NCBI GenBank assembly: GCA_027943335.1
Contig: BSBK01007741.1
Location: forward strand, 1,342,001-1,406,000
From: Chamaecyparis obtusa
Taxonomy: Eukaryota; Streptophyta; Pinopsida; Cupressales; Cupressaceae
Direction of reading: 5' to 3'
DNA: 64,000 bases
Both the position numbers and the translations under genes were made by a program. Every line of letters starts with the position of its first letter. The first letter of the stretch is position 1. Positions 23,791 to 34,699 of the stretch are shown in pieces. The notes under the pieces are model-generated. The model was given only the letters and a program-made list of their open reading frames with translations, was not told the DNA's origin and did no database searches.

Positions 23791-24696
23791 ATGAAGATTC
23801 TCCTTATTGCAGCTGTTCTTCTTAGCGTTATGAATGCAAGCGTTTATGGAGCAGATCCTGATCCTGTCATGGACTACCCTAAAGGACTAAAAAACTTCAC
23901 ACTCCGTGACATTTTCACTAATGGGCATGTTACAATCGATTCAGGAGGAGTTCGCGCTGCCACTTCGGGCCCCAACGCCAAGTTTCCTGCAGCGATGTAA
24001 GATAAATGTTATGTTCTCATCGTTATTCTAATCACTTTTTATTTATCAGTTGCAGTGACAGAAAATGGTATTGCAGATCACAGGGCTTAGAAATCGTGAG
24101 GTTCAGGATGCATCCGTGTGGGGTAAATTTACCTCACACGCATCCACGGGCCACAGAAATGCTAACTCTGCTCTCAGGAGGGCCTATTCAAGTTGGTTTT
24201 GTTGACACTGATGGTAAACCCTTATTCTGCTTTCCTTCATTCATCATCATGTTATCGTTTTGCAGAATCATTAAAGACATGCCATACTAAATTAGGTAAA
24301 GCTTTCATCGACATTCTGCACCCTGGAGATGTGACTGTGTTTCCGAGGGGATTGATGCATTTCGAAATGAATGTTGGTGGTGAAGAAGCTCAATATATCT
24401 CGGCTCTCAACAGTCAAAATCCTGGCGTTCTGGTAAGATACAATGTATATATCATCTTCTCCATTTGTTTCTACCCTTTTTTCAGAATGGGTATCAGATA
24501 TATATCTTGTTCAATCTTGCAGACAGCCAGCGAGGGCATATTGAAGTTTCCGTTGAGAAGTGTAGCAACTGCCTTCAACATCACCACACAAGAAGTAAAA
24601 GAACTGCAATCGGTGATATATCCGTACGGAATCGGACTGAAGAGAACATCCAAAAGTGGCTGTGTTCCAGGAAGAGATGTCACTGCAGATTATTAG
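23791..24696 (+). CDS. Germin-like protein (cupin), four exons, apparently intact
   Basis: Exons inferred at 23791-23996, 24077-24213, 24296-24432 and 24523-24696, all GT-AG, giving 217 residues, the usual germin-like length. Residues 1-20 form a signal peptide, so the product should be secreted to the apoplast; family members are manganese-binding hexamers with oxalate oxidase, superoxide dismutase or unknown activity. Cupin box 1 (PHTHPRATE) keeps metal ligands His89, His91 and Glu96; box 2 (GDVTVFPRGLMHFEMN) keeps His136. Possible N-glycosylation sites are NFT (35-37) and NIT in exon 4. The usual N-terminal Cys pair is missing (DYPKGLKNFTL where a Cys is expected). The exon 2 acceptor could instead be at 24055, adding seven residues; 24076 restores normal FP-to-QG spacing. 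Specific activity cannot be inferred. Confidence 0.9.
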
Positions 24697-24726
24697 ATCA
24701 CATGTTATTCTGCAACTGCTCCCACA

Positions 24727-24732
24727 AATAAA
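24727..24732 (+). terminator. Polyadenylation signal AATAAA
   Basis: AATAAA 31 bases after the germin-like stop codon. The duplicated pseudogene has lost it (AAAAATAG at the matching place). Confidence 0.65.
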
Positions 24733-25497
24733 GGGCATCTACTCTTCAAGATGCTTATTCTTTCTGCGTCCGAGTGTTTTATGTTAAGTCAAAAAACAAT
24801 CTGATTCGTGAAAGGGAATGGTGTGAAATGGTTTTTATGAAAGGTTTCATGTTACAGATCTGTTTATAGTATTTGTTTGATTAAGAGTTGAGAAATGGGG
24901 AGCCCATTTCAATAGAAATCTCCCAGTCTCTGCTTCATCTTGTATCCAGCAGGTTATACTTTCAAAACTAAACTTCATCAACAAACTATTATTTTAGGGT
25001 TTCATGTAAGACCCGCGAAATGTTTTATGATGCTTAGTTTATATGTTGCCTTTTATCTTCACTTGTTTAAGAGGTTTCAGTCTTGCATCTAAATTTATTA
25101 TCAACAAAAAATTATGGCAAAATGTTATTGTTGAACTTCTGAAATCCCACCAGTGTCTTACCAAACACGTTAGTACATTTAAGTTCATCTTCAATTGCTT
25201 TTGTTGTTTCGTTAAATGTAATGCTGTGTTAGAATAGCCCATTAATATTAGTTTTTATTGGGATTGCAAAATACTGTTAGCTTTTACACCAATTTCAGAC
25301 GGTGTTAAAACGCCGGGCAATGTAAGGTAAGGTGCACGTTCATTCGTTAGAGCGTCGAGTACTGTAGCAACTTGCCTATTGAAAGCATGTCAGAATTGCA
25401 GGGTGTATCCAGCTATAACATTAACTGGGGGAAAAGTAAACTGAAATATTGTAGGGAAATATAATTCCTTATATGTGAATAAAATCTCTGTATACAT
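24733..25497. repeat. 3' flank of the germin-like gene, duplicated at 29886-30893
   Basis: No gene. Shares long similarity with the flank of the pseudogene copy, including AATACTGTTAGCTTT..., CAGACGGTGTTAAAACGCCG and the GTGAATAAAATCTCT ending. Shows that the duplication covers more than the coding exons. Confidence 0.75.
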
Positions 25498-27985
25498 CTG
25501 TAAGAGTTTGGATAGATATTTGTAGTAAAAACATATAAATTAAATGAAAGATGCAAGGTAAGGAGATGATTTTTTAGTGGATTACTTAATTTTGTCTTTT
25601 AACAAGTATTTTCAATTATTGTCAGTTTTTGCAACAATTGTTCATGATGTTTATTATTAGATGAAATTTGTTTTGAGTTTACATTTTCAACTATGAACAG
25701 ATATCAGCAAGGTCTCTTTTGTAGTGAACAAAATTGTTCTAAAAATAGCCAAAACTTGTAATTGTGCACTAAATTTTATTTAATTATTGTAGCTGTACCA
25801 CTAAGTCTCTTTTATTTGGTATACCAATGTAGCATTGCATAATTGATTGCTTTTTTAAATTTAAAGAAGGCATCACATAACTGGTTGTAGCATTAGATTT
25901 AAGGAAACTTCTAATCTAAAAATATTGAAATATTTGTGTGAGTTTATTATTTTTACATTTCATGCTCTATGTTCCTTCATTTGTATTATTTCATTTCTTT
26001 ATTGTTTCTCTCTCTAATGTATCTATATAAAAATATATTCTGTATTATTTATCTATATAAAATTAAGATCTATATTTATTTAAATTTATTTTTATAAAAA
26101 ATTGTATCTATATTTATTTAGATACATATATAAAAATATGCATCTAAATAAAAATATATTTATCTATATATAAATATGTATCTATATATGCATATTTCTA
26201 TTTATATGTTACTTCATTTTTATTATTCTTTGTATCTATTTTTATTAATTTTTTTGTCATTCGTTGTGTTCAATTTTGTGTTGTTTTTTAAGGTGTTGTT
26301 TCTCTTTCTCTTTCTCTTGTCTTGTTATTTATTTTGCTTCTTTTTCTTTATTTTGCAATAGTTTTTTTTGGTTGCTTTTCTAGTCTTGTATTAATTTTGT
26401 TGTTTTTTCATTTGATGCTTGTTTTTTGTTTTTCAATTTATTATTATTTTTTTACTTATTTGTTCTTTTATTTTAGTTATGATTTGATTATTCTTAAGCT
26501 CTTATTTTTTCTTGTGTTCTCATTATTTTAGTATTTTTTTTCTGTTTTATTGATTGACCTGTTTCTCTTTTTTTGCTTTTTATTTGTATTTTCATTTTAA
26601 AATCTTTTTATTGATTTGTTATTATTTTTTAGTTGGTTTCCATATTCTTGGGGTATTTTTTCCTTATTTAATTATTGGCAGTTTTATTTTTATCTCCTTT
26701 GTTTCTTTATTTCTTTTTCTTGCCATTGTTCTTGTGCTCCTTTTCTCTTTGCCCCTTTTTATTCATACCAAGTTTGCCATTTATCTATTTTTCTTCTCTT
26801 TCATCTTGATGATGGATCACAAAGTGTGATCCAAAATGTTAATGCAAAAAAGAACACAATCATTTCTAGAAATAATTGTGCACAATACTATGGATTGTGG
26901 AAAATTGCAAACTTTAATTTATTTGTGTGCTTTATTGAAGGGTTTATTTTGATCTTCATATATACACTATAGAAGTGAGCTCTGCCATGAGGTGTTTTAT
27001 ATTTGATTTCAAAATAAGATGATGTAAGAATAGTGAAGTTTTGCAAACTCAGCTTATTGATTTTATTGTTGAGAACTAATTGATTTTGTATGATAATTGT
27101 TTTGGAGTTTATATGTTTCATATAATGATAAACATCTCATATGATATCACTATAAATTACAAATGATATGTTGTATGATGATTATGATTGATCTTATTGA
27201 GTTTATTGATAAAGGGTTTACTATGATGATTGTATTATATTTATTATCACTTCATATAAATGATATTTTATGTTACAAATGTATTAAATTTTATTGAATT
27301 TTGTTAAAGAATTATTTTATTTTCCATGATGATTGTATGAGATTTAATATAATTTCATATAATAAATATTGTATGATATGTTTGTATTGGACTTCATATC
27401 ATCTCATATGATATTACTATATAATCTCAAATAATATTGTATGATGATTATTTTTTATTTATGTTGCCTACTTAATCGTTTGTGTATGGTATCTTTGATA
27501 TTATGTTGCTTTGGTAAGATATGCATTTTAGTCATGAAGGATGTGTTTGTTTCAAGATTTATGAATGTTGTTTCTTACATGGACCCGATCCTATACAATT
27601 TGGGATCAATTTGATAGGTTGCACGTCTAAAAACACACATGAATTGTGTTTTAAATATTTTAACTTGGCAATATGGTAGACTGAGGGCACAATTTTGTAC
27701 ATCACTTACTCAATAAATGCTTACTTTTCCAACATCAAACTCCTTTAATGGACTAATTTCTATGGTAGATGTTGTTCATTCTCTAGCAGTATGAGGCCCC
27801 TACTTCTGTGACTTTGCCTGATACTCTTTCGAGCATGGGCCTAATCCCATTTATGGTGAAGGACTCTCTCTCTTTAGATTGTAGATTTTCTATTTTAGGG
27901 CTGGCAGCTCACTTACCCCTTGTTTTCGTGAGTTAGATGATTCTTCTTGGAGAGCTGTTTCCATAAAGGGAAAATATCATCTCAT
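25498..27985. other. Very AT-rich, gene-free; T-skewed block 26200-26810
   Basis: 25990-26200 is an irregular tandem of TATCTATAT/ATAAATATAT words. About 26200-26810 is strongly T-rich on the plus strand with few A, producing spurious Phe/Leu-rich frames. 27120-27480 repeats CATATGATAT/ATGATGATTAT words. No supported gene or RNA. Confidence 0.6.
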
Positions 27986-28711
27986 TGCAAAAGTTGCTTA
28001 TTGTTGGACATTGGGTCCATATTTTGGCTCCAACTATGATCTTCAATAGATGTCCTTTTTTGTATCAATCTAGTCTATCTTTGTTTTAGTCTTTTAGTTA
28101 GATTCTTATTGACTCCAATTTTGTTGGCCCTCAATTGGTTTCTCTATTTTGTTATTTTTGTCTAGTTCACTATCAGTATGGTTGTTGATGGTTTGTTCAC
28201 ATGATGTAATGGGCTGGGACCTTTTCCCACATAATTTAATAAAGAATAATATAAAAATATATAGATGTACTTATATTTCTTGTGATTTGTTTTATACCTA
28301 TGCTCTACCTCCTTTCCTTTAATTGCTAGATATATTTCAATGATTAATGCAAAAGTTGCTTATTGTTGGACATTGGGTCCATATTTTGGCTCCAACTATG
28401 ATCTTCAATAGATGTCCTTTTTTGTTATCAATCTAGTCTATCTTTGTTTTAGTCTTTTAGTTAGATTCTTATTGACTCCAATTTTGTTGGCCCTCAATTG
28501 GTTTCTCTATTTTGTTATTTTTGTCTAGTTCTCTATCAGTATGGTTGTTGATGGTTTGTTCACATGATGTAATGGGCTGGGACCTTTTCCCACGTAATTT
28601 AATAAAGAATAATATAAAAATATATAGATGTACTTATATTTCTTGTGATTTGTTTTATACCTATGCTCTACCTCCTTTCCTTTAATTGCTAGATATATTT
28701 CAATGATTAAT
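27986..28711. repeat. 362-bp tandem duplication, two copies
   Basis: 27986-28347 and 28348-28711 are nearly identical, differing at a few positions (for example GTTCACTATCAG versus GTTCTCTATCAG and CCCACATAA versus CCCACGTAA). High identity suggests a recent event. Each unit has a CTGGGACCTTTTCCCAC stretch followed by AATAAAG, like the 3' end of a transcript or LINE. Confidence 0.93.
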
Positions 28712-29142
28712 ATTAAACACTTCACAAATAACTTGTTTTATTCTTTTACATATGTACATATGACAATAAATATAAAGTTCAAGTTAGCTGGATATGAAAA
28801 TAATTTAATATAAATAAACAAACCACAAGTCATAATATTGAAGGTGAAATAAGAATATGAAAAAGACAATCGATCAAAATAGAGGGTAATATCAGAAAGG
28901 GCGACAAACAATGCACAATTGAAAAGAGGTTCAAAATGTAAAACATTATATGGCAATAAAAGCTTAGATATGTATTATATTAAATGCAATTCCTCTTGTA
29001 CCCACGTCGAAAACTTTAGTTATATTAATGGTAATGAGTGGTAGTAAACACATGATCTAAGTGGATTATTTTGTACTTTAGAAATGTACATAGGGTGATA
29101 AATTGGAAGTTATACGCGGGTAGGAATGATAAGAATAAGATT
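28712..29142. other. Gene-free stretch before the germin pseudogene
   Basis: AT-rich, no coding motif seen. Confidence 0.5.
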
Positions 29143-29885
29143 GTTACTATGGGCTCGGGAGGAGTACGCGCTGCAACTTGGGGCCCAATGCCAAGTTTCC
29201 TGCAGCGGAGTAAGATTGTAATCCAATTATCATCATTATTCTGATCTTTTGTTTCCTGTTGCAGTGAAAGAAAATGGCATCGTAGATCGCAGGGCTTGGA
29301 AATCGTGAGGTACATTTATCTCACACGCATCCAAGGGCCACAAAAATGTTAACCCTTCCGTCAGGAGGGCCTATTCAAGTTCGTAATGTTGACACTGATG
29401 GTAAACCCTAATCCTGCTTTTGCTTCACTCATCATTCAATTTTTTGTTTTGCAGAATCATTAAAGACATGCCGTACTAAACTGGGTAAAGCTTTCATCGA
29501 CATTCTGCACCCTGGAGATGTGACTGTGACTCCGAGGGGACTGATGCACTTCGAAATGAATGTTGGTCGTGAAGAAGCTCAATATATCTCGGCTCTCAAC
29601 AGTCAAAATCCTGGGGTTCTGGTAAAATACAGCGCATATATTATCTTCTTAATTTGTTTTTATCCCTTTTTCAGAATAGGTATCACATATATATTTTGTT
29701 GAATGCTGCAGACAGCCAGTGAGGCCATATTGAAGTTTCCATAAGTAGTGTAGCAACTGCCTCCCATATAAGCCCACAAAAGGTCAAAAAAATTACAATC
29801 GGTGATATAGCCGCATGGAATCGAACTAAAGAGAACATCCAAAAGTGGCTACGTTCGGGGAAGAGATGTCACTGCAGACTATTAG
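29143..29885 (+). pseudogene. Germin-like pseudogene, duplicate of 23930-24696
   Basis: Matches exons 1 (last part) to 4 and the three introns of the 23.8-kb gene, so it arose by DNA duplication, not retroposition. The signal-peptide part is absent. Lesions seen: one base lost in the exon 1 GGCCCCAACGCC stretch; a 22-bp deletion in exon 2 (after GTGAGGT, 29311-29312) removing the codons before the metal-binding HTH, with GGT at both breakpoints; Phe to Thr before PRG in box 2; and a short deletion creating TAA in exon 4 (about 29742). It cannot encode a cupin. Exon 3 is otherwise well preserved. Confidence 0.92.
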
Positions 29886-30893
29886 ATTACATATTATTCC
29901 GCAACTGCTCCCACAAAAATAGGGCATCTAATCATCACGATGCTGATTCTTTCTGAGTCCGAGCGTTCTGTGTTCAGCCAAAAACGATCTGCTTCGTGAG
30001 AGGGAATGGCGCTAGATGGTTTTTATGAAAGGTTTCAGTTTACAAATCCTTTTTAATATTTCTTTGATTAAGTGTTGAGAAATGAGGGACCCATATCTGT
30101 CAAAATCCATCAATCTCCATATCATCTTGTATTCAGCAAGTAATACTTTCAAAACTGTTTACAAATCCTTTTTAATATTTCTTTGATTAAGTGTTGAGAA
30201 ATGAGGGACCCATATCTATCAAAATCCCTCAATCTCCATATCATCTTTTCTTCAGCAAGTCATACTTTCAAAACTGTTTACAAATCCTTTTTTATATTTA
30301 TTTGATTAAGTGTTAAGAAATGAGGGACCCATATCTATCAAAATCCCTCAATCTGCATATCATCTTGTATTCAGCAAGTTATACTTTCAAAACTGAACAA
30401 CTTGTATTCAACAAGTTAGAGTTTCATGTCAAACCCAGAATTGTCTTATCACGTTTAATTTATATGATGGCTGTATTTTATCTTCTGTTTAAGAGGTTTG
30501 AGTATTTCATCTAAGTTTGTTATCAGCTATAATCTATAACAAGAATGTTTATCTTCTTACCAAAATCGTTGAATACATTTAAGTTTATCTTTAATTGCTT
30601 TTGTTGTTTCGGTAAATGTAATGTTGTGTTATAAAAGCTCATTAATATTAGTTTTTAGTGGGATTGCAAAATACTGTTAGCTTTATACTAGTTTCAGACG
30701 GTGTTAAAACACCGGGCAATGTAAGGTGTACATTCATTCGATAGAGTCTCGCGTACTGCATCTACTTGGGTCTATTTAAAGCATGCCAGAATTGCAGTGC
30801 GTATCCAGCTATAGCATTAACTGAGGTTAGTAAATTGAAACATTGTGATAAGGGAATACAAATTCCTTATTTGTGAATAAAATCTCTTTACGG
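29886..30893. repeat. 3' flank of the germin pseudogene, duplicate of 24733-25497
   Basis: Same order of similarity blocks as downstream of the intact gene, lengthened by the 119-bp triplication at 30039-30395. Confidence 0.75.
30039..30395. repeat. 119-bp tandem triplication
   Basis: Three units starting at 30039, 30158 and 30277 (TTTACAAATCC...), each with AAGTGTTGAGAAATGAGGGA (third copy AAGTGTTAAGAAATGAGGGA). The intact gene's flank has a single related unit at about 24855, so the amplification happened after the gene duplication. Confidence 0.93.
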
Positions 30894-31013
30894 GATGGGA
30901 TCAATTACGGGATGGGATCAATTACGGTTTGGGGTTGTGATAAAGGAATAAAAATTCTTTATTTGTGAATAAAATCTCTTTAGGGATGGGATCATTTATG
31001 GTTTGGGGTTTAA
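30838..31013. repeat. Local tandem repeats (about 95-bp pair and 18-bp pair)
   Basis: TTTGTGAATAAAATCTCTTT followed by GGGATGGGATCA... TTTGGGGTT occurs twice about 95 bases apart; inside the first unit the 18-base ACGGGATGGGATCAATTA word is itself tandemly doubled (about 30893-30929). Confidence 0.8.
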
Positions 31014-31214
31014 GAACCGATTATTTATTGTCATAGTGACTTCTTAATAATTGTCTATTTAATTAATCTCAGATGTACCAATAGTCAATCATTTTTTAGC
31101 TTTTTAGATTCATGATTGGCTCGTTTTTGCACCACTACCAGGACATTTGTGAATGACTACTAGGACACTTGTCCACGAGTATTGGTAATTGAGTGAATAG
31201 TTATTAGTTGGCAC

Positions 31215-31480
31215 ATGGATGTTGATAATTCATAAATTTTAGGGACTAACTCTTTCAAAAGCCACACCTGATATAGGCCCAACAAAAAGAGAATGATTGA
31301 CATTTGTAGTTGTATCTCGTGTAAAGTCTCTAGAAGGCTTGAGAATAATGCCACCATTCACATATGACCGCTATGAAAAAATGAAAAGTGGGAAACAACA
31401 TTTCAATAGAAAAATTGAAGAAATCAGACTCAAATGTTTTGAAAATAAAAAATGTACTCTAATGATGTATTTTCAAATTG
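31215..31480 (+). pseudogene. Pif1-like (Helitron-type) helicase fragment
   Basis: Around 31270-31450 the plus strand reads IGPTKRE, a stop, then LTFVVVSRVKSLEGL, PPFTYDRYEKMKSGKQ and a Lys/Glu-rich end. This is the C-terminal motif VI region of Pif1-family helicases (G-x-T-F-V-A-x-S-R-V), which plant genomes carry mostly in Helitron rolling-circle transposons. Only the last part of the helicase is present and no Rep domain or Helitron CTRR end was found, so the assignment to Helitron instead of a host Pif1 is inference. Confidence 0.7.
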
Positions 31481-32600
31481 CTATTAAGAAATACATTATT
31501 GATTATTCTCGTACTTCATGTCAAAATTATGCTCGATTATTCTTAAGTCATAAATTAGTAAATGATATTTGGAAATTATGTTCACTTTTTCTTCAATGTG
31601 TAAAATCAAAATCATATCATGTTTCGATACCCATATTTTCATTAATTTAAATAAAATAAGTTCCACACATTAATACATACTATTCCACTATAAGTAACAT
31701 ATAAAGTTCCAAATTAAAATGCAACATGGTTAATTATTATTTTTATTTCTTCTAGTTGTTAAAATGGGTTTATCACATTTCATCATACTAAGTCAGCTAT
31801 TGTCTTATTCTAAACATTATTGATATTTTTTTTCTTTTGCTAATTAACTATGCTTTTATTCTGATTATTTCTATATACTAATGTTTGTTTAAATGATTAT
31901 TTCTATATACTAATGTTTGTTTAAAAGTTTGCAGCATACCATTCGAGCTATGGCTTCCTTTGATAGAGAGTCAAACATAATTGTTACAACCCCAATTGCT
32001 TCGGTGGCTTGAATTTGGCAAGTGTGTACAAATAATTGTAGGCTCGTGCAAGAAGATAATCAAAGTTGTGGAGAATGAAGTGTTATCAATTGATTATGTT
32101 GAAGAACTTGAAATAATGTAGATGGAAGATGTAAAAGTTGTGTGCGAGACATCTGCAAAAGTAGATGTGTTTCCATCAATGATGAAATAAGTCTAACATG
32201 TTCATTATTCAAATAAAGGTCACAATTGCATCTTAATCGTTCAAGAATATGTGATGTACTTACATCATTAGGAAGAAATGTTTTGTATATAGTTCATTCT
32301 TATCTTGGCTTTCACACTTCTTACTTCATCTTAATAGTTGTACTCAGACTTATATTTCCCCTTTCATCTATGTAGATTTCATGAACAAGAGAAAATTAAA
32401 TTATTTTCACTATTCAAGTGATGTTTACAACTATACCTGAAGGTTTTACAAACATTTTTTGTTGAACTCTGTATTTTTAATATTAATGACTTTAAAAAAT
32501 GTGTGCCATAAAAAAGATGCCTTTAATGGATGTGCCAAATAAATGTGAAAAATTAATTACAAAGGACATCTCACATATATGTTAGGTGCTAAATTTTGTA
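31481..32600. other. Gene-free AT-rich stretch
   Basis: A 34-base direct repeat near 31858-31924 (GATTATTTCTATATACTAAT, twice). A short open stretch at 31990-32190 has no recognised motif. Confidence 0.5.
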
Positions 32601-32619
32601 TAAAACCCATATGCTAATT

Positions 32620-33167
32620 CTAAGCATAATCCTAATCCAAATGATAATATTCATCCTAAGCATAGCCATTATTTTAATAGCATTAACAAAAATACTAAAC
32701 TTGAATTAAACATACCATATATACTAACATTAAGTAACCCTAGATGCTACGCTTCATGATAACCATAATTAGTGTTAACTAAAACTCTAATTTTAACCCT
32801 AAGTCTATTACTAAGTATGATCATAATCCTAAGTCTAATGCCTACATCACATCACTAACTCTAATCATAACTATAATACTAATAAGTATGATATTGATGT
32901 TAACTCTAAACCCTACATGCCATCTCTCATCACATCCCTTTTCAAACCCCAATTCTCGCATTGATCCTAACACTACTTCTAACCCTAACCCTAATTAATG
33001 TTATAAAACTATACGAAACCCTTACCCTAACCAAATACTCCAAACCTACACCTAAATCTCACACTACCTATTATATTAATGCTAACTCTAAAACCTACAT
33101 CCCATCGGTAACCATGTGCCTAATCTTAGTCTAACAGTGAACCAACTATTAACATTAACCATAACAC
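32620..33167. repeat. Degenerate interstitial telomere-like repeats, left block
   Basis: Plus strand is dominated by A/C with many CTAAC, CCCTAA and CCTAAG words (for example AACCCTAACCCTAA near 32980). Degenerate and interrupted, consistent with an old interstitial telomeric or subtelomere-derived array. Confidence 0.7.
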
Positions 33168-34136
33168 TATGGGGTAAAAGCACAATCAGGTGTCATCTTT
33201 TAGGCTAACTTATCAGCATGGTTGAATTTTAGTATTTCTAACTAAAAATGAATTTTGGTCAAACATATGGTCTAGCTAGATTCATTCTAGCTAAGTTAGA
33301 CAAGTGCTTTAACTTTTCCAATTGGAAATATCTATTAAATACATGTTTTATACCACTTTGGGTCCAATTACCATAAAAATAAAATTATTTCAGAAAAGTG
33401 GCATTTCAATAACTCCTAATCTTTTTAATGATATTTTTAAAAAAATAAAAAAATACCCTTTTGTAGAGATCAGAGTCAAGAATAACCGCATATAGATTTT
33501 ATAGTGTTTTAATTAAACAAAGTTTATTGTAATTAAAAAATATTGCAAGTAGTTATTTTAACAGTCAAGGAGATGTTGAATTGGAGGAAAAATAAAATAT
33601 TAAATCATATTAAATAAATTTGAAAAAAATATGGTGCACTAGAGGAGAGAGTCCTCTTCAAGAATATATATTTCTTTTTTTGATTGGGATAGATTTGTTA
33701 TGAAAAATATGTTGCGAGATGAAAACTGTTGATTTTAGTGAGTTGAAATTTGAAGTATTATAAAAGAGAAAATATAGGTCACAAACCAATTTTTATTTCT
33801 TCATGCACTAGCTATATATGTAATCTATGACATATTTTGAAATTAAGGGAAAAAATATTTATTTAGATATATTTTTTTGGTGGGAACTAGGCCCCTAATT
33901 TTCAACAACTAAAAAATCATCTTTAAAAATTAAAAAATCATATTGATTCTTATTTTAAAAAATTATTTAAAATATTAATCATAAACTTAATCTATTTTAT
34001 CATATTTAATTAGTTTACATCATCTTCAAATTCTAAACATAAATGTCATTTTTATACTATTGAAGTTGAACAACTTTGATTTTCTTAGCTTGTTCCTTTG
34101 TAAAAGGGTGACATCTTATTGTGCTTTTACCCTATG
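33168..34136. mobile_element. 961-bp TIR element inside telomere-like repeats
   Basis: Element 33172-34132 begins GGGTAAAAGCACAAT and ends with the reverse complement ATTGTGCTTTTACCC. Similarity extends to about 28 bases with a few mismatches. It is flanked by TATG on both sides (33168-33171 and 34133-34136), a 4-bp duplication. The interior is AT-rich with no coding sequence, so it is a non-autonomous DNA transposon (MITE-like, but long). Superfamily not assigned. Confidence 0.85.
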
Positions 34137-34482
34137 TCTGATTTAAACCTAGCTGTAAACCTTACATCCTAATCCTTACCACAAGGTTAAACTAACTCTA
34201 ACCCTAACCCTAACCCTAACTCTACACGTAACCAATATACTAATAGTACATATAACTCTAAATCGTCTTCCCCAACCTTAACTATAGTAAGCATTTACTA
34301 AAATATAATCTATATCCTTAATGTTATACTAAATATAATACACCACCTAATTGAAAACATAACATCCTATCCCAAACCATAACCTTAATTTGATCCTACC
34401 CATAACTCTGACCCCAACCTTAACTCTTAATCTAATTGTTGTCATTAATGTTATACTACTCGTAACTTTAACCTAATTTATA
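34137..34482. repeat. Degenerate interstitial telomere-like repeats, right block
   Basis: Continues the left block, with a clean run of three CCCTAA hexamers (AACCCTAACCCTAACCCTAA, about 34199-34218). Plant telomeres are usually CCCTAAA heptamers, so the six-base form is notable. Confidence 0.72.
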
Positions 34483-34504
34483 CTCTCTCTCTCTCTCTCT
34501 CTCT
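34483..34504. repeat. (CT)n microsatellite
   Basis: Eleven uninterrupted CT dinucleotides ending the telomere-like block. Confidence 0.95.
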
Positions 34505-34699
34505 AAACAAGAGGCGTGAAAAATATGATACCACAAATCTCTCTAGGCCAAAGTCAATCGCAGAAAGCGTCACATCGTCAACTTTGGACATCGAAACCTT
34601 GGACAAGCCCTATAAAACATCAAATAAATATACATATTAAGAAAATATATCTTGACACCAAGAAATTATTCTATTTTTATGAATATTTAAAAACTATAC

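Noticed and set aside
26176..26972. Phe/Leu-rich frames that look like membrane proteins
   Set aside because: They result from the T-skewed low-complexity block; no conserved motif or regular structure.
32960..34220. A true chromosome end
   Set aside because: The telomere-like repeats are degenerate, interrupted by a transposon and followed by other transposons on both sides.
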